Below are positions 60,793 through 64,000 of a DNA stretch of 64,000 bases, piece by piece. Source of the stretch: Acidobacteriota bacterium. Lineage in GTDB: Bacteria > Acidobacteriota > Thermoanaerobaculia > UBA5066. A program made the position numbers and the translations under genes. Below the pieces are notes generated by a model. That model had not been told where the DNA came from, did no database searches, and saw nothing but the letters and a program-made list of their open reading frames with translations. The DNA lies in the NCBI GenBank assembly GCA_008363385.1, contig RHKY01000015.1:26569-90568 (forward strand), read 5' to 3'. How positions within the stretch are numbered: position 1 is the stretch's first letter; each line of letters begins with the position of its first letter.

Positions 60793-61117
60793 CCCGCTGG
60801 TCCGCGTCCGTCACATGCTGGACAGCGCGTGCGAGGCGATCGCGCTCTGCCGCGGCCGGGGGGCGTCGGACCTCGAGAACGACCGGCTGCTCGAGCTGTC
60901 GTTGCTCCACCTGATCACGATCCTCGGGGAGGCGGCTTCACAGGTGCCGCCCGCGGTGCGCGCGCTTCACCCGGACGTCCCGTGGGCGCGGGCGATCTCG
61001 ATGCGGAACCGGATCGTCCATGGCTACGACTCGGTGGACCGGGAGATCCTCTGGTCTACCGTTCGCGAGGACCTTCCGCAGCTCGCCTCCTCGCTGGAGA
61101 AGGCGCTCTCGGGATAG
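60779..61117 (+). CDS. hepT: HepT-like HEPN ribonuclease toxin
   Basis: A 112-residue all-helical HEPN protein. The catalytic R-x4-H motif is RNRIVH (Arg76-His81), followed directly by Gly-Tyr83. The R-x4-H-x-Y form is the one whose tyrosine is AMPylated by the MntA antitoxin. Predicted to cleave RNA, often tRNA, when free. It starts inside the end of mntA (14-base overlap), so the two are translationally coupled. It is a possible anti-phage or stress module and has no defence genes around it. Confidence 0.88.
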   Translation: MSLHDPLVRVRHMLDSACEAIALCRGRGASDLENDRLLELSLLHLITILGEAASQVPPAVRALHPDVPWARAISMRNRIVHGYDSVDREILWSTVREDLPQLASSLEKALSG

Positions 61118-61170
61118 GGGGGCTCGCCCTACGCCCGCGGCACCGAGCGGACCCTACGCCGCGACGCGCG

Positions 61171-61470
61171 TCACGGCGCCTCCCCTCCGCCCAGGAGCGC
61201 CTCGAGCGCCCGCCACGCCTCCTCCGGTCCGGTCTCCCCGGTGACGACGAGGACCGGCAGGCTCCCCGGCACCTCCTCGCGGATCGCGGCCTCCACGTCC
61301 GGGTCGTCGGTGACGACCGCGTCGACGCGCGCCGACCGCCCGAGGCGCTCCAGCGTCTCGTCCACGCCTCGCGCCGACAGGACGACGGCCCCGTCGGGCT
61401 CCGCGCGCCGGAGCGACTCGACGAGTTCGCCGGAGGCGGAGGAGACGAGGACGTGCCACATCCCCGTCAC
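61171..61470 (-). CDS. Small protein with a receiver-like fold, function unknown
   Basis: A 99-residue protein (GTG 61470, overlapping the CAP-gene stop; ATG 61461 is the alternative). Alternating strands and helices (MWHVLVSSASGE, GAVVLSARGVDETLERLG, VDAVVTDDPDVEAAIREE, LPVLVVTGETG) resemble a CheY-like fold. The Asp pair after the third strand (VVTDDPD) is where a phosphoacceptor would be, but the acidic pocket of true receivers is not evident at the first strand. It could be a degenerate receiver or an adaptor. It is co-transcribed with the CAP-domain gene. Confidence 0.55.
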   Translation of the reverse strand: MTGMWHVLVSSASGELVESLRRAEPDGAVVLSARGVDETLERLGRSARVDAVVTDDPDVEAAIREEVPGSLPVLVVTGETGPEEAWRALEALLGGGEAP

Positions 61471-62468
61471 TCCGCCCGGATGAAGCCCGCGGAGACCGAC
61501 GTCAGCTTCACGCCGAAGGCGGGCCCCGCGTTGGCGTAGACGTGGACGTAGTAGTTCCCGCGCCCGGAGGCGAGCGGGACGCGAAGCCTCAGGACGCCCC
61601 CGCGGACCGGGAAGTCCCCCGTCCCCCCGCCGAAGTAAGTCATCCCCCGGGCCAGCTCCGGCCGGAGGGTCTGGACCGCGGGAGGGTAGGCGTAGGCGCC
61701 GCGCCGCGCCGCCTCGGCCCGCGAGATCGGCTCCGGAGGCGGCTCGTGGGAGACCTCGACGCCCCCGACGGACCAGCCGGGCGGGAGCTTCGCGGCGAAC
61801 GGGGCGTAGCTTCCCGCCGGCACGGGCCCCTCGGGCAGCTCGACCCACTCCAGCACCTGCCGGACGTACTCCTCCGTCATCCGGAACTCCCCGCCGGCGA
61901 GCGCCGCGCCGATCCCCACGTGCGTCCACTGCGGGTCGAGGACCGTCCTCCGGTGGCCGTCGTCGGGCGGCCGCTCGGCCATGAAGCGCCCGTGCGACTC
62001 CAGGAGGAGCCGCTCGACGGGCTCCGTGATCGGCCCGGGCGTCTGGGTGCGCGAGGCGAAGTTCTCGGCGTGCGCGTCGACGCCGCCGGCCAGCGCGAAC
62101 CGGAGGTAGGGGGCCCGCCCCGAGAGGTCCCAGTGTCCGACGGAGCGGGAGAGCGCCGCGTCGCGGCAGAAGTCGTCGCCCGCCTTCGCCGCCAGGAGGC
62201 TGTAAGCCAGCTCGGGGACGCCGGCCGCCCGCCGTTCCTCGTTGATCCGCCGGAAGAGGGCTGCCTTCTCCGCGGCGAGCGGCTCCCTCCAGGCGATCGT
62301 CTGGCGGTGGGGCCCCCGGAGGACCGTCGCGACCGGCGGCTCGCGGAGGGCGGGGGAGACCGGCGCGGGCCTGCCGCCGCCGCAGGCGGCCGAGAGCGCC
62401 CCGGCCACCGCCAGGACGGCCGCGACCTCTCGCGGGACCGTCCTTTCGGCTCGCGGCGCCGCTTTCAT
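61467..62468 (-). CDS. CAP/SCP-domain exported protein
   Basis: A 333-residue protein with an N-terminal export signal ending in LSAACGGG, possibly a lipoprotein with an imperfect lipobox. The CAP domain (about 55-185) shows RRINEERRAAGVPEL, GHWDLSGRAPYLRFALAGG, HAENFASR and DDGHRRTVLDPQWTHVGIGAA, the usual four CAP motifs with their two histidines. A C-terminal beta-rich region follows (YYVHVYANAGPAF). Bacterial CAP proteins may bind lipids or have protease-like roles, which remains unproven. ATG 62468 is preceded by TAGATT at 8 bases. Confidence 0.8.
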   Translation of the reverse strand: MKAAPRAERTVPREVAAVLAVAGALSAACGGGRPAPVSPALREPPVATVLRGPHRQTIAWREPLAAEKAALFRRINEERRAAGVPELAYSLLAAKAGDDFCRDAALSRSVGHWDLSGRAPYLRFALAGGVDAHAENFASRTQTPGPITEPVERLLLESHGRFMAERPPDDGHRRTVLDPQWTHVGIGAALAGGEFRMTEEYVRQVLEWVELPEGPVPAGSYAPFAAKLPPGWSVGGVEVSHEPPPEPISRAEAARRGAYAYPPAVQTLRPELARGMTYFGGGTGDFPVRGGVLRLRVPLASGRGNYYVHVYANAGPAFGVKLTSVSAGFIRAE

Positions 62469-62472
62469 GCCC

Positions 62473-62483
62473 GTAGAATCTAC
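62473..62483. promoter_or_regulatory. Palindromic double -10 motif between the CAP and enolase genes
   Basis: GTAGAATCTAC is an 11-base palindrome. The minus strand reads TAGATT (62477-62482), 8 bases before the CAP start. The plus strand reads TAGAAT (62474-62479), facing enolase 184 bases away. Confidence 0.45.
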
Positions 62484-62523
62484 CGGACCCAACCGGCGCG
62501 CGCGCGCCCCCCGGGGAGAGCGA

Positions 62524-63940
<1,417 letters not shown>

Positions 63941-64000
63941 GCCGCGTGCGGAGCGCGTCCTGAGGTTCGAGCGGATCACCGGTCCGGGCCGGGGCGGCAC

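Noticed and set aside
61118-61170. Terminator between the HEPN toxin and the receiver-like gene
   Set aside because: The repeated CCCTACGCC words in this 53-base gap do not form a stem followed by a T run.
63941-64000. Possible start of a further plus-strand gene after enolase
   Set aside because: Only 60 bases remain, with no clear start codon or ribosome binding site. An ftsB-like gene often follows eno, but nothing here proves it.

Overview
The window is a very GC-rich, tightly packed chromosomal segment from a Gram-negative (diderm) bacterium. It carries outer-membrane beta-barrels, SurA/PrsA-type periplasmic isomerases, lipoproteins and a polysaccharide export cluster. No tRNA, rRNA, CRISPR array, insertion sequence or integrase is visible, and no gene-free stretch exceeds about 220 bases. 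Codon use is uniform throughout. The gene content (mfd next to two parvulin-type isomerases, a giant secreted protein of carboxypeptidase-regulatory-like repeats, a membrane Ser/Thr kinase, a double-length ThyX) suggests Acidobacteriota. That placement is an inference from gene content, not from a marker-gene tree.

Layout: (1) 1-2961, plus strand: RluA-type pseudouridine synthase, DnaQ-like exonuclease, small membrane protein, secreted leishmanolysin-like protease. (2) 3060-19254, minus strand: an almost complete division and cell-wall (dcw) operon, mraZ-rsmH-ftsL-ftsI-murE-murF-mraY-murD-ftsW-murG-murC-ftsQ-ftsA-ftsZ, mostly linked by 4-base GTGA/ATGA overlaps and lacking murB and ddl. Its 5' region has a good promoter, MraZ-box-like repeats and a long hairpin ending in a T tract just before mraZ. 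(3) 19432-30726: RNase D, then a minus-strand group for protein folding and outer-membrane biogenesis (SurA fused to an outer-membrane barrel, PrsA-like lipoprotein, Mfd), a DUF4143 ATPase, a porin and an ICMT/NnrU-like membrane enzyme. (4) 30852-35045: a 1,397-residue secreted protein of repeated beta-sandwich domains. (5) 35205-54674: an HprK-related kinase, four cobalamin-type radical SAM proteins, one SPASM radical SAM protein, two methyltransferases, a GT87 and two GT4 glycosyltransferases, an NTP_transf_5 nucleotidyltransferase, a Wzz-like protein, a MurJ/Wzx-like flippase and a Wzy-like polymerase/ligase fused to a GT4 domain. This looks like a pathway for an unusual, radical-chemistry-modified surface glycan or lipid. 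(6) 54647-63940: Cache-HAMP Ser/Thr kinase, cupredoxin, IscS, double ThyX, a MntA-HepT toxin-antitoxin pair, a CAP-domain protein and enolase.

A theme across the window is start architecture. Genes inside operons start by overlapping the previous stop codon. About a dozen genes that begin a transcription unit instead have a TAnnnT-type -10 hexamer only 6-11 bases before the start codon and no Shine-Dalgarno sequence, which predicts leaderless or near-leaderless mRNAs. The most striking protein is the SurA-beta-barrel fusion. The most striking DNA element is the mraZ leader inverted repeat, which could be an attenuator for the whole division operon.
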